Positions 24,146-36,734 of a DNA stretch of 64,000 nt are shown piece after piece; within the stretch, counting starts at the first letter, position 1; every line of letters starts with the position of its first letter. The position numbers were made by a program, and so were the translations under genes. This DNA comes from Epiperipatus broadwayi. Taxonomy: Eukaryota; Onychophora; Udeonychophora; Euonychophora; Peripatidae. The notes under the pieces are model-generated. The model was given only the letters and a program-made list of their open reading frames with translations, had not been told where the DNA came from and did no database searches. The stretch spans positions 7,826,036 to 7,890,035 of the forward strand of contig JAQFVV010006231.1 of the NCBI GenBank assembly GCA_028023455.1, written 5' to 3'.

Positions 24146-24547
24146 TATATCTATAACAACATTGTGGACAAATAATTTTTATATTGGATATTTGATCATT
24201 GTATATAAATGTTACAATATTCTTCAGTTTTTGTAGGATGTTTTTTTTTATGCCTATGAAAGTAATAAAATGAATTAATTTTTTTAAAACAGTCCATTAT
24301 TAAAATTCTTAAACTTGGTATTACCTCTTGGGATTCTGTTGTTTTTTTTTTTTTGATACCAAATTGACCTTCTAGTAAATTTTTCTTAGTTTTTTTTTTT
24401 CTGTTTGATTTTTCTATGATTTTTTTCTATATGGTAGAAGGCTTATTATCTATTTTCTAGAACATTGTTCTGCAGTCTCATTTTTCTTTTTCCTTATATA
24501 GAACTATTATATTTTTAAAAAAATTGTCAAGATCATTCTTCTTATAT

Positions 24548-25272
24548 GTATTTGTAACATAAAGCTGTATAAATTAATAGCAATCAACCAATTAAAATGG
24601 CTTAGCGCTTTCGAGAAAATGTTTTTCTTATAATCATAACCTGTTATGACTCATTCTTTGGAATCATTCTATATGTATAATATGCAAATTAGTCAATTAG
24701 CCCATATTTTTGATTTAGCAAAACATGCTTCTTTACGATTAATGGTGAAGGAATCTTCTGCTATGAAATAAGCCTCCTTTACCTTATGTTTAACATTATG
24801 CCTCTCAGTACAAACCAATTTTGCAGAGGCGGGTTTGAACTCATGTCTGGATACTTTTTGATGTTTGTGCAAAAATTGAAGTCCATTCTGGGTTAGTATG
24901 TGACTTATTATACCTATACTTATGCTGTGACAATCCAGAATGGACTCCAATTTTTGCACATCAAAAAGTATCCGGGCACGAGTTTGAACCCACCTCTGCA
25001 AAATTGGTTTGTACTGAGAGGCATGATGTTAAACGTAAGATAAAGGAGGCTTACTTCATAGCAGAAGAATCCTTCACCATTAATTGTAAAGAAGCATGTT
25101 TTGCTATATCAAAAAAATGGACTAATTTGCATAAAGTTTACATATTATGCGTATAGAATGAATCCAATGAATGAGTCGTAACAGGCTATGATTATGAGAA
25201 ATACATTTTCTCAAAAGCGCTAAGTCATTTTAATTGGTTAATTGCTATTAATTTATACAGCTTTACATTATA
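24548..25272. mobile_element. ~725-bp fold-back with coding remnant in both arms
   Basis: Arms of about 340-360 nt (24548-24900 and 24925-25272) are close reverse complements. Examples are gctgtataaattaatagcaa at the left edge and its complement at the right edge, and ccaattttgcagaggcgggt against its partner near 25000. The spacer is very short. Composition is less A+T-rich than the surroundings. The arms encode the same protein-like stretch, so this is an inverted duplication of once-coding DNA rather than a simple AT hairpin. Confidence 0.85.
24693..25001 (-). pseudogene. Protein remnant, possible GIY-YIG tail of a retroelement
   Basis: The open frame is on the minus strand. Comparing both arms gives a shared segment of the type HQKVS.HEFEP.SAKLVCTE followed by RHDVKRKIKEAYFIAE, then SFTIN.KEACFAISK. 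The right arm carries its copy in the plus direction at about 24968-25130, with a different frameshift. The pattern R..KRK.KEA.FI....N resembles the end of GIY-YIG-type endonuclease domains in Penelope-like and related retroelements. That match is from memory of the motif only and is tentative. The shared frame under divergence argues that the source was a real protein. Function could not be confirmed. Confidence 0.4.
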
Positions 25273-27039
25273 AGGGTGTTAGTACTATTTAATATTATTA
25301 TAATTTGGACAAGCGTAAAGCATTAATATATGATTTATTACTTTATATGTATTTGGTTAATTAAATATCTTAAATAGAAGTTAATTTTATTTTTCACTCT
25401 GTTTTTAAAAATAATTCTGGATCTGTTTTTTTTGCTTCTGTTTACAAAATGTTTTTCTCAATTTGTTATAAAGGATTGGTAGTCTAATTTTTTATTATTT
25501 ATTTGTTATTTTTGTACAATTCTTTTCTATTTTATTTTATAATAATCTCAATTAATGAATGATATGTGCATTATTTATATTACAAAATTTGTTTCAGATA
25601 TCTTAGTATGGTTTTTAAATAGTTAAACTACTATAACATTACATAATGCACTAATCTTCTAGCATCCATTGATTACTATAGCTTATACTAGGTAGCAATA
25701 TTGTATGGAGAAAGGTGCTCCTGTGTTTTTCAATAATTTTTGTATCTTGTTATATTTGTCTTTTATCTATTATCCTCATATTTCTTTAAATTCTATATAT
25801 TCTTTAAGTTCATTTCTCCTGAATTTTTCTCTTTATCTATTATATGTGATTTATGGCTTGTGTGATTTTTTTCCCCCTGTTGGATGAAATTACTTTTTTA
25901 ATTACTTACTATTATATATATTAGATTTTTTTTCCTTTTAATTCTATTTGACTTAGTTTGTAGGTCATTGTTTTATCTAATTTTAATCAGACTTCATTTT
26001 TTAAAAATACCTTTTTTATTATTATTATATAAATGTAGTTGGTATTTCATTGGTGCAAGGTTTTCTCTCAGCTGTTTTATATATTTTTCACTAAATCCTA
26101 TGCAATCTATTTGGTACTATTCTCTATTTTTAGGCATAGTCTATATATATATTTTGTTTTGAAAAAATTCTATATATGGTTTAGATTCTGTGATTTTCAT
26201 ATTATAGTAAAATTATATCACAAAGCTATTTTATATTTGGATCCTTATTATATAACCACATAATTGTTATCATCTGTTGACATTTCTTTTTCAGTGCAAA
26301 ACCTAATGTCTTCTATTTCATTTATGCAAACAACATATAATATTCTAATATTATTAGATTAGAAGATTTTGCTTATGGTCCATTTATTTTACTCATGTGC
26401 AATTATTTCCATTCTATTCATTTCTTATTTTATTTTTTACATTTTTTTCAGCATTCTCTTTTTTTTTCTTTCTAAAGTCTTATATTTCTCTTTTTTTTTA
26501 TTTCTTCAACAATTTGCTGGATTGTGATTGAAAAAAAGTTTTCTTTTTGCCTCATACTGGTTTAATTTTATCAAAAATTAGACTGTATTTTTTAAAGATC
26601 CCCCCTCTTCTCAATTATTCATTGTTAAATGTCTTAAGAAAACAAAACACTAGTTTTTTGTGTTCTTTTGTCTTATTATACAAAAACCATTAAGATTCTT
26701 AGTCACATTGCTTTCTGCCTGTGAACTTTTCCAAAATTGTTCTAATTAATGTTTTATCAATATCTAATTTAGCACTTAATTTTAAAGTTCTTGTTGAGTT
26801 TTCACAACTATCATAATGACATTGATTGAAAGCCATTATCATACTTCACCAATATGTGCAATCCTTTATTTTTCATTTATCATTTTTCTTCTTCATTAGC
26901 ATAGAGATTTTGAGTTAGACTTTAAAGTTGATATGTGGAACTTTTTTATTTATTACTTATGTTTTTATCATTTAGCAATTCTTTGGAAACATAATTTATT
27001 ATAGTGTTTTTCTGAAGGTTTGTGATGATGGTGTTCTAG
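25273..27039. other. T-rich sequence without recognisable feature
   Basis: Long T-rich stretches generate spurious hydrophobic ORFs. No terminal repeats, exon-like segments or RNA genes were recognised. Confidence 0.5.
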
Positions 27040-27370
27040 CTGTATTTTTATATTGGACTATTTCCATCATCTAATATGTGTGTTGTGAATGTCTTTAGAA
27101 AAGTATAATTTTATTTAAATATTCCAAATGCATTCAACTGTTAGTAATATCACAGGGACAGTTAGTGCATATACTAACCTATTTGTTGTGATATTACTAA
27201 CAGTTGTTTGCTTGCTATGGTATTACTAACAGTTGATGCATATACTAACCTGTTTGCTGTGATATTACTAACAGTTGAATGCATTTGGAATATTTAAATA
27301 AAATTAAACTTTTCTAAAGACATTCAACACACATGTTAGATGATGGAAATAGTCCAATATAAAAATACAG
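27040..27370. mobile_element. Fold-back MITE with internal tandem motif
   Basis: Terminal inverted repeats of about 115 nt start CTGTATTTTTATATTGGACT on the left and mirror exactly at the right end (27351-27370). TA lies one base outside each end (27037-27038 and 27372-27373), compatible with a TA-inserting family. The centre holds several copies of atattactaacagttg separated by (g)catatactaacctgttt-type spacers. Arms continue through aaatgcattcaactgttagt. Decayed relatives lie at 9289-9412 and 43737-43865. Non-autonomous. Confidence 0.82.
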
Positions 27371-27769
27371 ATAATTTATTATAATTTTTCAACATTCAGT
27401 GCTGCACCATAAATCTTTATTGAACTTTTTATATTGTGAATTAATAGTTTAAATTATTGAGATTCCGTTTTAAAATTTTTATTTAATTACCTTTCTAATC
27501 ATTTGATTTAAGTTAAGACAGATAGGTTTTCACTTAATTGTTTTGTCAATCTTTTTATATAATATTAATATATTTGCAATAATATATTGTTTCTCAGTAA
27601 AATATGTAATATAGCATGCGAAGTTGAAATAGTAGATTTTGAAAAATGCATTAATAAAAGAAATGGAATGATTTAATAATATCTTAAAAATAAAATTTTG
27701 CTATAAATATTTGTTAAATAATTGCCATTTAAAGTCCCAGTATTTATCTATACTCATTAATTCAATAGC

Positions 27770-27885
27770 ATCTCTTTAAATAAATGCATCAGTGATTAGT
27801 ACTATTTATTTTTTGGGCTAAAGATTATTGTATTTTTAGACTGGATATAAATTTTAAGCTTAAAGATGAATTAGTGTGATTACAG
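27770..27885 (+). repeat. Dispersed repeat, copy 1
   Basis: This shares an ordered set of words with about 32885-33005: ggcta, gatattat(c/t)-type, atttttag and gatataaattttaa. The similarity is weak but collinear. It lies at the left margin of the inverted ~155-bp repeat cluster and may be part of it. Confidence 0.4.
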
Positions 27886-29320
27886 TCTGTGGTTTATCCA
27901 TCAGATGGAGTCACATACCAATGATTAAAGAAAAAGTATTCATTAAAAACAAAAAAAAATCATGAAAATGTATTTAGCAACAAAACTAATGTTGAATGAC
28001 CTCAAATGATAATTTAACAAGCATAATAATGCATAAAATAATATATTTAATCCATAAGAAAGTAATTGATAGCATTTATAGTTTATATTGTTTTAAGTTA
28101 AATAATATAAATTCCAAAAAGTGAGTCTGTTTTTGGCAAGAAATGTGTTAATTAAAAACTTGAAAATAAATGTTTTAGAAATGAGGCCAAATTCAAAACT
28201 TTAGAAAATTAAATTACAAAAAGTACTCCATGGAATGAATGTAAAATATTAATCAGTCTATAAGACATTAAAATCTGAATCACAACCTATTTGTGGTAAG
28301 ATTTGTATTAATTAAAACCATAAAATTAAATAACATTTTAATGATATGGCCAAATGCAAATGCATAAGAAATTACAAAAACCAATCTGTGGAAAGAATAT
28401 AAGTAATAAGCAAACCATAACAAATGAAATTCCAAAATAAAATTGTTTGTAGCAAGAAATGTATTAATTACAACCATCAAAATATATACTTTGTCATCTG
28501 AAACATGATTGAGTAGTACAAGTTCTTATTATAGCATCATCCAATGATGAAGTATGAAAATAGTTTAATTTATGGCCTAACTAAAATTTTAATAAATATA
28601 CATTTTTATTGTGTACTTTGAGTTTTTTCCCCTAAATTATTATGGGTTTGCATTTGGCATCATTGCTAAAATAATTTATTCTGCATAAAACAGTTCTGAA
28701 CCTAAATGTCTATTTTGGCCTTTGTACATTTAATGGCAAATATGTTTTTTTAATTTAAATTGGTTTTTAGAATTTAGTTTCCTGTGAGTTGCTTATGTTT
28801 AATTCACAATTATTGTCATTAATTAGTTTCTAATGGAGGACATTGTTATTTTTTGTATTGCTATGCTTGTTAAAACATTACTCATATTTATTCCATGGAT
28901 TGTTTTTTCAAAATTAATTTCTTCTGGATTTGCATTTGACCTCATACTAAATGATGTTTACTTCTATGGTTTTAATTGTTACAGTTCTTGCTGTAAAAAA
29001 AAAATTGCTTTTTTAAAGTTAAATATATTATTTTACTAAATAAAATTCTTGCTGTAAATGTATATTTTCATGTTTAATTTTTTATGGATTTATATTTGTC
29101 ATTATCATTATAACATTTATTTTCATAGTTTTAATTACTACAATTCTTGCTGGAAAATGATTATTTTTTGGAATTTAGATATTTTATTTAATATAGTTTT
29201 TGACAAGATGTTTTACTTATTTTTTTTAAAGCAAAATGTAAAATTTATCAATTAGTTTTGTTGTTGTTTATTGGTATGTGGAGTACAGTTAGTTCCATTC
29301 TGAGAAGTAAAAAACACACT
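27886..29320. repeat. Inverted cluster of ~155-bp repeats
   Basis: On the left, units recur at about 28132, 28287 and 28443. They share (t)gtagcaagaaatgtattaat, then aaaccat, ggccaaatgcaaa and ttacaaaaa(c/g). On the right (about 28630-29260) the same words appear as reverse complements, for example gcatttgacctcat and ttacagttcttgctgtaaa. The outermost words (ccatcagatgga...cataccaatgat on the left; attggtatgtgg near 29268-29280 on the right) also mirror. So tandem units form two arms of a large fold-back. The apparent ORFs in the right arm are by-products of this repeat. Confidence 0.65.
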
Positions 29321-32300
29321 GATACCACTGATTAATATATTATTTTTATGCATTTTGTGGCTTGTCTTTTAGATGTTTTTATTCATATGTTTGAGGTGTA
29401 GATATAAAAATGCCATTTTAAAAATACAGTTTATTCGTAATATATATTTTAATATCAGTGTTTTAAATCTATCTTATTTGATCAAGTTTGATTTATTTTT
29501 TATGTATATATAATAATTGTTTTAGTCAGGATTACTATTCATTTGCATTGATAGTGTATAGAAGTTTATTACATACATATCTGTCTTCAAATGGAAAGTG
29601 ATTCAGCAAATTACATTTAATTATGGCAACTGTAGAATTTCGCTATTTTTTTTTAATCAGCAGTAATATATTTTTATTTAAAGATTCATTTGATAATGAA
29701 TGTTAATTTACTAGACTGTACCGTTGTTCTGAATTATATTACACATTTGAGATGAAATTGCATGTGTTTAAATATTTATGTAAAACAAAATTAACAAGTA
29801 TCACAGTTTATAAAAGGATTCTAACTTTAAATAAAACAAAATGAAATTGCTTTATCTTTGAATCATGTCTTCACTTCAGATACATGTGGAACTAAAGTTT
29901 AAAATTATAATAATAAGTTATTTGTTTTTGATCAAAAATAGGAATTCAAAAAATTGAAAGTCAAACTGTAGAACATGTGCTTTTAAAACAGAACATTTGG
30001 TAATCCTAGAATGTTATTTTAACTTTTGTATGCAGGAAACTTATTTAACTTTAATATCTATAATTGGTTTTAAATAATAGAAAATTTATTGGATGGTTTC
30101 TTTTAACCAAAGATTATTGAAATGATGTTGCTTAGAAAGAAAATTGATTTAGTATTTTTTTATATAATTTTTTATACTCATCTATGATGTCATATAGGTA
30201 TCTCATTTTAATTTAGTTTATATATATGTATTGTGTTATCCAGAAAAGTTAAATCTAATCAGAATTTGCATTAAGTATTAACTATTTTAAAATCAGCCTA
30301 TGCAGTTTTAATAATTTAATCTGCCATTTATAAATGTTCAAATATCATATGACTTGTTGAACATTTAAGCAGTGAACTATTTTTATTTTAAAACCAAGTA
30401 TTATGGTACAATAGTAACCTGATAATTACTGTAGAGACATTTTTTTAAATTTGAAATAGTGTATTTGTGCCATAAACATTATTAAAACAATTTTTTCAAA
30501 CTAGTACTGCATAGAGATTTTATTTGCTCTAAATGTGTTTTAATAATATCCTTTATTGTACAAAAATAGATTACATGAATTTGTTGTTTACCAAAAATTA
30601 CATTGTTGAAAATACATGGTTTAAAACTATATTATTTGCTCTAAATGTTTTAAATGAAACTAATATTTTTTGGCATTATATTAACAATGTGCATTTAATA
30701 TTTTAATTTTATCAAATAGACTTCATGTTCTATATCAAAGATTTTAGATTTATTAAATATGATTCTCAGCAGTAAATAATTGAATATCTATTGCTAAGGA
30801 GTTCTTGAATACAGAAAATGAGATTTGGAATCATAACCTTATGAACCTTGAGCTACAGAATCTGTTGTTCTATAATAAAGATAACAATACAATTATAATG
30901 TTTCATATAAGAAAATGAAAAAAAATTAAGAAAATTGTTTTAAAAGTTGTTTTTTTTTGTAATGTTTTAAATGACAATAATAATAATTTAAATACAATGT
31001 AGCCACAAACTGATATATTTATTTCAAGCTCCCTTCCCATGTATACAAATGTATAAAACATATAATAGTTCACATTATATATTGTTTATTGAACTGCAAG
31101 TGTATAATTCTTTTCAACACAGACATAACATTGATGCTTATTTATAGGTGTTGTATGCTTATGTAAATTAAAATTACAGCATAGACAAATTTAAAAAAAA
31201 TAATAATAATAGAATTATTAATAATAAATTTGTGGAAATATAATTGCATATATTTTTCATTCATTGAAAAAATAAGAGTAAAAAAAAAAAAGAACATACA
31301 CTATTATATTTATATTTTTTAAATAAAGTAAACAGCGAAATGTCTGATGTTTTTTTTCAATAACTTTTTTTTTCTTATGGAAACATAATAGAGCTATGAT
31401 TTTTTTTTTTTTATGTTTTTACATCAGTATTAACTTTAAGTGTGTTCTAAAAATTTGTAAAAATTTTAACATTACACTTAGAAAATATTTTTTTACATGA
31501 AATACTGCACATCAGATTCATAAAGAAAAAATATAATTTGTGTGCTCTCAAAACATGACTGGTTACAGCATTCTGAGATGGAAAAACAGCTGCTGGCATA
31601 ATTTAAAATTTATTTACAAATTTTATTTGCTCAGTAATGGAAAATGGCTACTTGAGATTGTAAAATATTTGTATTAGATTTGCAAATTTTAATTTTTTTT
31701 TTATTTGTTAATTTTTTTTTTTTTTGGGGGGGGGGGGGTAGTTTATAATTGAAGTTGTGTACTTTGATATGTAGTTGGTGGCTTCATTGTATATTAAGTA
31801 CAGTTTTTTTTTTAGTATAAATTTTGTATAAATCAGCTAAATCTTCTATGTTTTTGTTGTTATTGTTAATTATTTTTAATTTAGAAAATTAAGATTATGA
31901 TTAGAGCTATTAGTAATGATTATGCTAAAATAACTTAAAGAATTATATTTTTCGAATTAATGAATTATAATCATTAGATATATCTTTGAGCATTTACACT
32001 CACATATATATTATAATGGAAGCATTATATAAGCTATTGTTTAAAGAAATATAAAAAGATAAATTTAGATAGTTTAACCAAGTGAAAAAAGAATATGGGA
32101 ATTAGAGTAATAAAATCACGAGAAAAGAAAAATATAATAACAGAATGAATGCATTTGTATAAGAAAATTGAAATGGGAAAACACACCTGTTAGCAACCAT
32201 ATTACTCATCAGTTTGAAATGAAATAAAAGATTATCAAACATTTTGATTAAATAATTATAAATGAGATAGAATGGAGTCCTGTGTTTTTCAATTTCTTGT

Positions 32301-32884
32301 TGCTAGCTTTAAATTATAATTCTAGGTTATGAAGTACAATATAAAATGAAAAGTGCAATATTTACAAGTATATGATATTTAAACATGTATGTGCGTCATA
32401 TGCAAAGATATAAGGCTATTAGCCAGCTAATTCATAACTGTGAATTATATAAACAGAGGATTTATATCAAATTTTGCCTCAACGAGGAAGCTGAATAAAG
32501 GTAATTAAAATATAACAAAGTAATAATGATAGAATTCTTTATTATAAAATAAAACAAATGTCATGATTTAAATTGGGGAGAAATTCATCAGTAAATGAGT
32601 AAAAAACTTTTATTATTTATTTAGTTCTACTAAGGAACCAATTCATAGAATAAAATCTAACACTGAAATTAAACCTTTTTTGTAAAGAATTTGCCTTTAC
32701 TTATTTTTAATTATTAATTTTTAAAGACCAGTAACTTTAATTTAAACTCTGATATAAAAAACTAAACTATGAATTAATTATATCTTTCTTAGAATCGATT
32801 AATAATTATTTGTAAGAATAATTCCTAAAAATAATAAATTATTATAATTTGATCTATAAATATCAAATTTTTTACACTCTGATG
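29321..32884. other. AT-rich sequence without recognisable feature
   Basis: 3.5 kb of A+T-rich DNA with many homopolymers. I found no exon-like segment, RNA gene or terminal repeats. It includes the T14G13 tract described separately. Confidence 0.5.
31712..31738 (+). repeat. Homopolymer junction T14 then G13
   Basis: A run of 14 T (31712-31725) is followed at once by 13 G (31726-31738). Long G runs are exceptional in this A+T-rich window. The length is likely polymorphic or affected by sequencing. Confidence 0.95.
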
Positions 32885-33005
32885 TCAGTTACTTTAAATA
32901 AAAATGTTAATAATTATTAATAATCATTTATTAGGCTAGATATTATCATATTTTTAGCTCAGATATAAATTTTAAATTTAATAAAAAATGAATATATTTT
33001 ATTTT
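32885..33005 (+). repeat. Dispersed repeat, copy 2
   Basis: This is collinear with the segment at 27770-27885 through short shared words ending in gatataaattttaa. It is degraded, and no boundaries can be fixed. Confidence 0.35.
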
Positions 33006-34974
33006 TATTAAAGACAACTATATGATATTTTTTATCCAACTCCATCTATCTTTTGCCCATATGTAATGTCTTAGATATACTTTAAAATCTCCTTTCCACT
33101 TCAATATTAGTTCAGTCATAAATATATCTTGAGGTCATTTGTTTTTTTCAGGTGTCTTTGTTTTATATGTTTGAGGGAAGTGAGATGGTTTGGAGATTTC
33201 AGTGTAAATCTAAAAATATTAAATTGTTTGATTTGAAAAGAAAGAACATAGTATTTTATTATTCTTGATTTTAATTACTTAACATTTATCTGATTATAAG
33301 ATATAATTCATACATATATGATGATTTAACAGTATTTAATTTTTGTCTAAATGTATCATATGGTATTTATGGTGCAATGTTAGTGACTGTAGAAACTTGT
33401 GAAAAGTGTTTATATTTTAATTCAGTAATATTTTAATACACATAAAAGTCTAAAGTATTACTTTGTATATATGTATAGAAATGCATTATAAGCTAATCAT
33501 GTTAGACCTTGAATTTAGATTTTTTTAAAAATATATGTATTTCTTTCTTTGTTTTTTTATATAATTTTTTTACAGCATTATTTTTATTTTATTTTAATTT
33601 TTGTAAGTAAAAAATATATTATTTTTAAAACTATATATTCTGAATTTATTTTAATATATATATAGCTGAAAATATGAATAAGACATTTATATAAATATAT
33701 TTAGGTTTTAGATTTATACTGAGTTTTCATACAATTATTAAAAATGTTTTTTTTTCACTCAACATCAGATGTAAAAACATGATTTATACTTTATCTGAAT
33801 TATTTCCCTCATGACCATGTGACATAGTGATCCACATTTAAATTACTCTATATTTTTTTTTTGTAAAAATACAAGATGCATTCCACTATAATGAAACTTG
33901 TTTGATAATATAGCAGTAACTTAATGATAAAGAACTATAATAGCAGTGATCTCTAATAACATAGCAGATTACTAAGAGAGAATAAATAGATATGAGAACT
34001 ATTTTAGAATTAGTTATTTAAGGCTGAATATACCAATATTTGAGATATTTGCAATATGAGCAATAATAGTCTATCCAGGGGTCTAATTTCTTTTCCTATA
34101 ATATTACATGTGTGTACAAATGAACAGTAAAGTATTTTTTTTATTATTACTCATTTTATTTAAAAGTGAAAATATTATTGAAGTATGTAATAATATATAT
34201 ATATCAAATTGTATTATCTTATTACAGTGATTTTGTATCAAAAATAAATTATAGAAATTTCATTATCTGATGAAACTTTGTTACTATCAAATTTATTTAT
34301 TTATTTACTTAATGTTTATATATATATATTGCACAAATTTACTTTTTGTTATAAAGTATATCATATTTTTATAAAATATTATAAATATATGATACTGTAT
34401 TTAATAATCATTTAACACTTATTTACAAATTGGACATAAATTTTAAAATGAATTTTTAAAGTAAATTATATATATATATTTTTTTTTAAAAAAGAAAAAG
34501 CAAAACAAATTATAATTTTTTTTTTATTAAATAATAAAAAAGTGAGATTAAAGTCGTTTTTTTAACCTATTTTTTTTTATAAAATCATTTGTGCAAATGT
34601 ATTATATATTACAAGAAATTACACATTATACATGCATTTATAAATTTTAATCTATTATAAATTATTTGTTAAAAATTGATATTCATATCTTATCACATTG
34701 TTTCAAACTTTGCAACATATTATTATCCTTTTCATTATCTAAAATCTTAATTTATTTTAATTTTCATCTTTTTATTGATTTTTAAATACTTTTCATTATT
34801 TTTTTATTTGCTCTTAATGCAATTAATTTTTTCAGTAAATGAATTTTGTTTTTTATATGTTTATTTTATAATTTATCTTTATCTATTTAATTTCTCTATT
34901 TATTTTTAATTTTTACATCTTTTGTCATTTACTATTTGTCCCATAATCTATAGTAACCATTTTTAAATAAAAAC
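33006..34974. other. AT-rich sequence without recognisable feature
   Basis: TA microsatellites occur near 33655, 34195 and 34318, with A and T runs throughout. No gene, RNA or transposon termini were recognised. Confidence 0.5.
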
Positions 34975-34985
34975 ATTCAAAAAGT

Positions 34986-35096
34986 GTCGAGCGTTGTTAG
35001 CCGAGAGGTCATCGCAGCTGCCTTGCAAGCAAGTAGTTGGTTGCAGATGGTTGTGGGTTCGCCTCCCGCCAATGCTATGACATATGGGGAAAAAAA
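34986..35096 (+). mobile_element. tRNA-derived SINE with 11-bp target duplication
   Basis: Direct repeats ATTCAAAAAGT at 34975-34985 and 35097-35107 are identical and bound a 111-bp insertion ending in an A run. The body is tRNA-like. Acceptor halves AGCGTTG (34990-34996) and CAATGCT (35070-35076) pair over 7 bp with one G-T. An A box is present (TAGCCGAGAGG), as is a B box (GGTTCGCCTCC) with a 5-bp T stem. The long variable region (tagttggttgcagatggttg) and GCCGAGAGGTC D-arm suggest a class II (Leu/Ser-type) source, although the loop reads cttgcaa. The extra base before the D stem and the poor anticodon stem argue against a working tRNA. A and B boxes would be the internal RNA polymerase III promoter; LINE enzymes would supply reverse transcription. 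Confidence 0.88.
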
Positions 35097-35107
35097 ATTC
35101 AAAAAGT

Positions 35108-36734
35108 CTTTTTTATATGCTTTTTTATTTAACAATGTACTTTTTAATCAGTCTGTCTAGATAAAATATTGTAACTCAAGTTGCATCCACTTGCCAATTT
35201 CTGATTTAGTTGAAACTTTGCATATATATGTAATCCTAATGACAATAATTTTTTTTTTTTTTTTTTTCAGAGTTTGCAATTCAATTTAACAAAAGTGGTA
35301 TTGAATTGTATTTAAACTTTTTTCACTCCTAATTTCTGGAACAATATAAAACTAAAAAGTAGAAAATTAAAAAATAAAAAAATTATAGAAATGTTTTTTT
35401 TTATTCACATTAATGCATTAAAAAGTAAAAAATAAATTTCATTTAGCATTACAATATTTTTTTTCATATAGTACTAAGAATATCATGAAAGCTGAAGAGA
35501 ATTTAATTTTTTAGTGCATTTATGTGAATAAAAGTATTCTTTAATTTTTTATTATGGATTTAATGTCCATGAGTTGCATAATGTGTTCTTAAGAAGTATT
35601 AAAATATTTTTCTGAAATATCAACAATTTTTTTTTAAAGAACAAAAAGAAAATCATTTTTATTGCAAAACAATGGTGAATTGGAAGATAGAAATATTATA
35701 CTTAATATATATTCTTGGAAATAACATTGATAGGTTTTATTTATTACAATTGCCTGTGTTTCTTAAATTTTTAATTTATTATCATTTCGTATGATTACTT
35801 ATCAAAATTAGATATATGTGGATGTAGTTATAAAAAGTAATAATCCATAGCTAGAATATTTAGTCCATGAAGTTTAAATATGAGCTTTAATTTATTTATT
35901 TTTGAGATTTAATACTACTTGAAAATAATTGAAAAGAATAGAGTGTTTTAATATTTGTACTAAAATGGAACATGCCTTCAGGATGATTAATTATTTATTC
36001 AATAACTATTTTTTCACTCTTGCTAAAAAGCAATATATTGCAATGATGTATTCTATGAATATATATTTCATTCATTTATATATTAAGCAAATATTGTGAA
36101 AAAGAAATTTTATTTAATGATTTAAAAATGTAATGTTAATGATGTTTAAGGTGTTTTATTATTATCATTAATTAAACAAATTAGGCATTCTTTTATTCAA
36201 GTAATTTTATAAAATTATAATGTAAAAGTTAACTTTTCTATAATTGTACAAAACATTTTCTTAATTAAAATCAATATTAGTTTGTTAAATATTTTTATGA
36301 TGAACAGCAAAATAATTTATTGTTCTATTGATGCATTGTCAAGAATAACTTCTTGATATTCATGGATCAGAGTACTAATTATAAACTTGTAAAAATTGAA
36401 TTGCTAATTGCACAATGTTTTATCCCATGAGATGGACATGGATTCTAATGGGTAGTTTGTCCTTTTATTTCTTATTCTAACATAAATAGGAACACTTTTC
36501 AAACCATCAAATGCAGTAAATTATGATTATTATCTTCAATTTTAAATGAAACATTATAATGGAAAGGATTTCCTGTTATTGTTTATTGCTTCTATCAATT
36601 TCTTAAAACAGAACTGTTTTAAATTGAGTAAATAAATTAAAGTGAATAAAGAAAATTTAGAAATTTTTATCTTTATATCTGATTTTTTTATTTATTCAAA
36701 ATATAAATTTTTCTGATGTAAATATTTATAACTA
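35108..36734. other. AT-rich sequence with a ~30-bp inverted repeat
   Basis: An inverted repeat pairs 35402-35440 with 35499-35530 (tattcaca..aatgca.taaaaa words), a possible old MITE. Poly(T) lies at 35250-35267. Nothing else was recognised. Confidence 0.5.

Noticed and set aside
25705-26263. Overlapping hydrophobic open frames that look like membrane proteins
   Set aside because: Low-complexity T-rich sequence gives such strings by chance; overlapping frames are equally hydrophobic.
28280-29255. Open frames on both strands suggesting small genes
   Set aside because: They coincide with the ~155-bp repeat units and their reverse complements.
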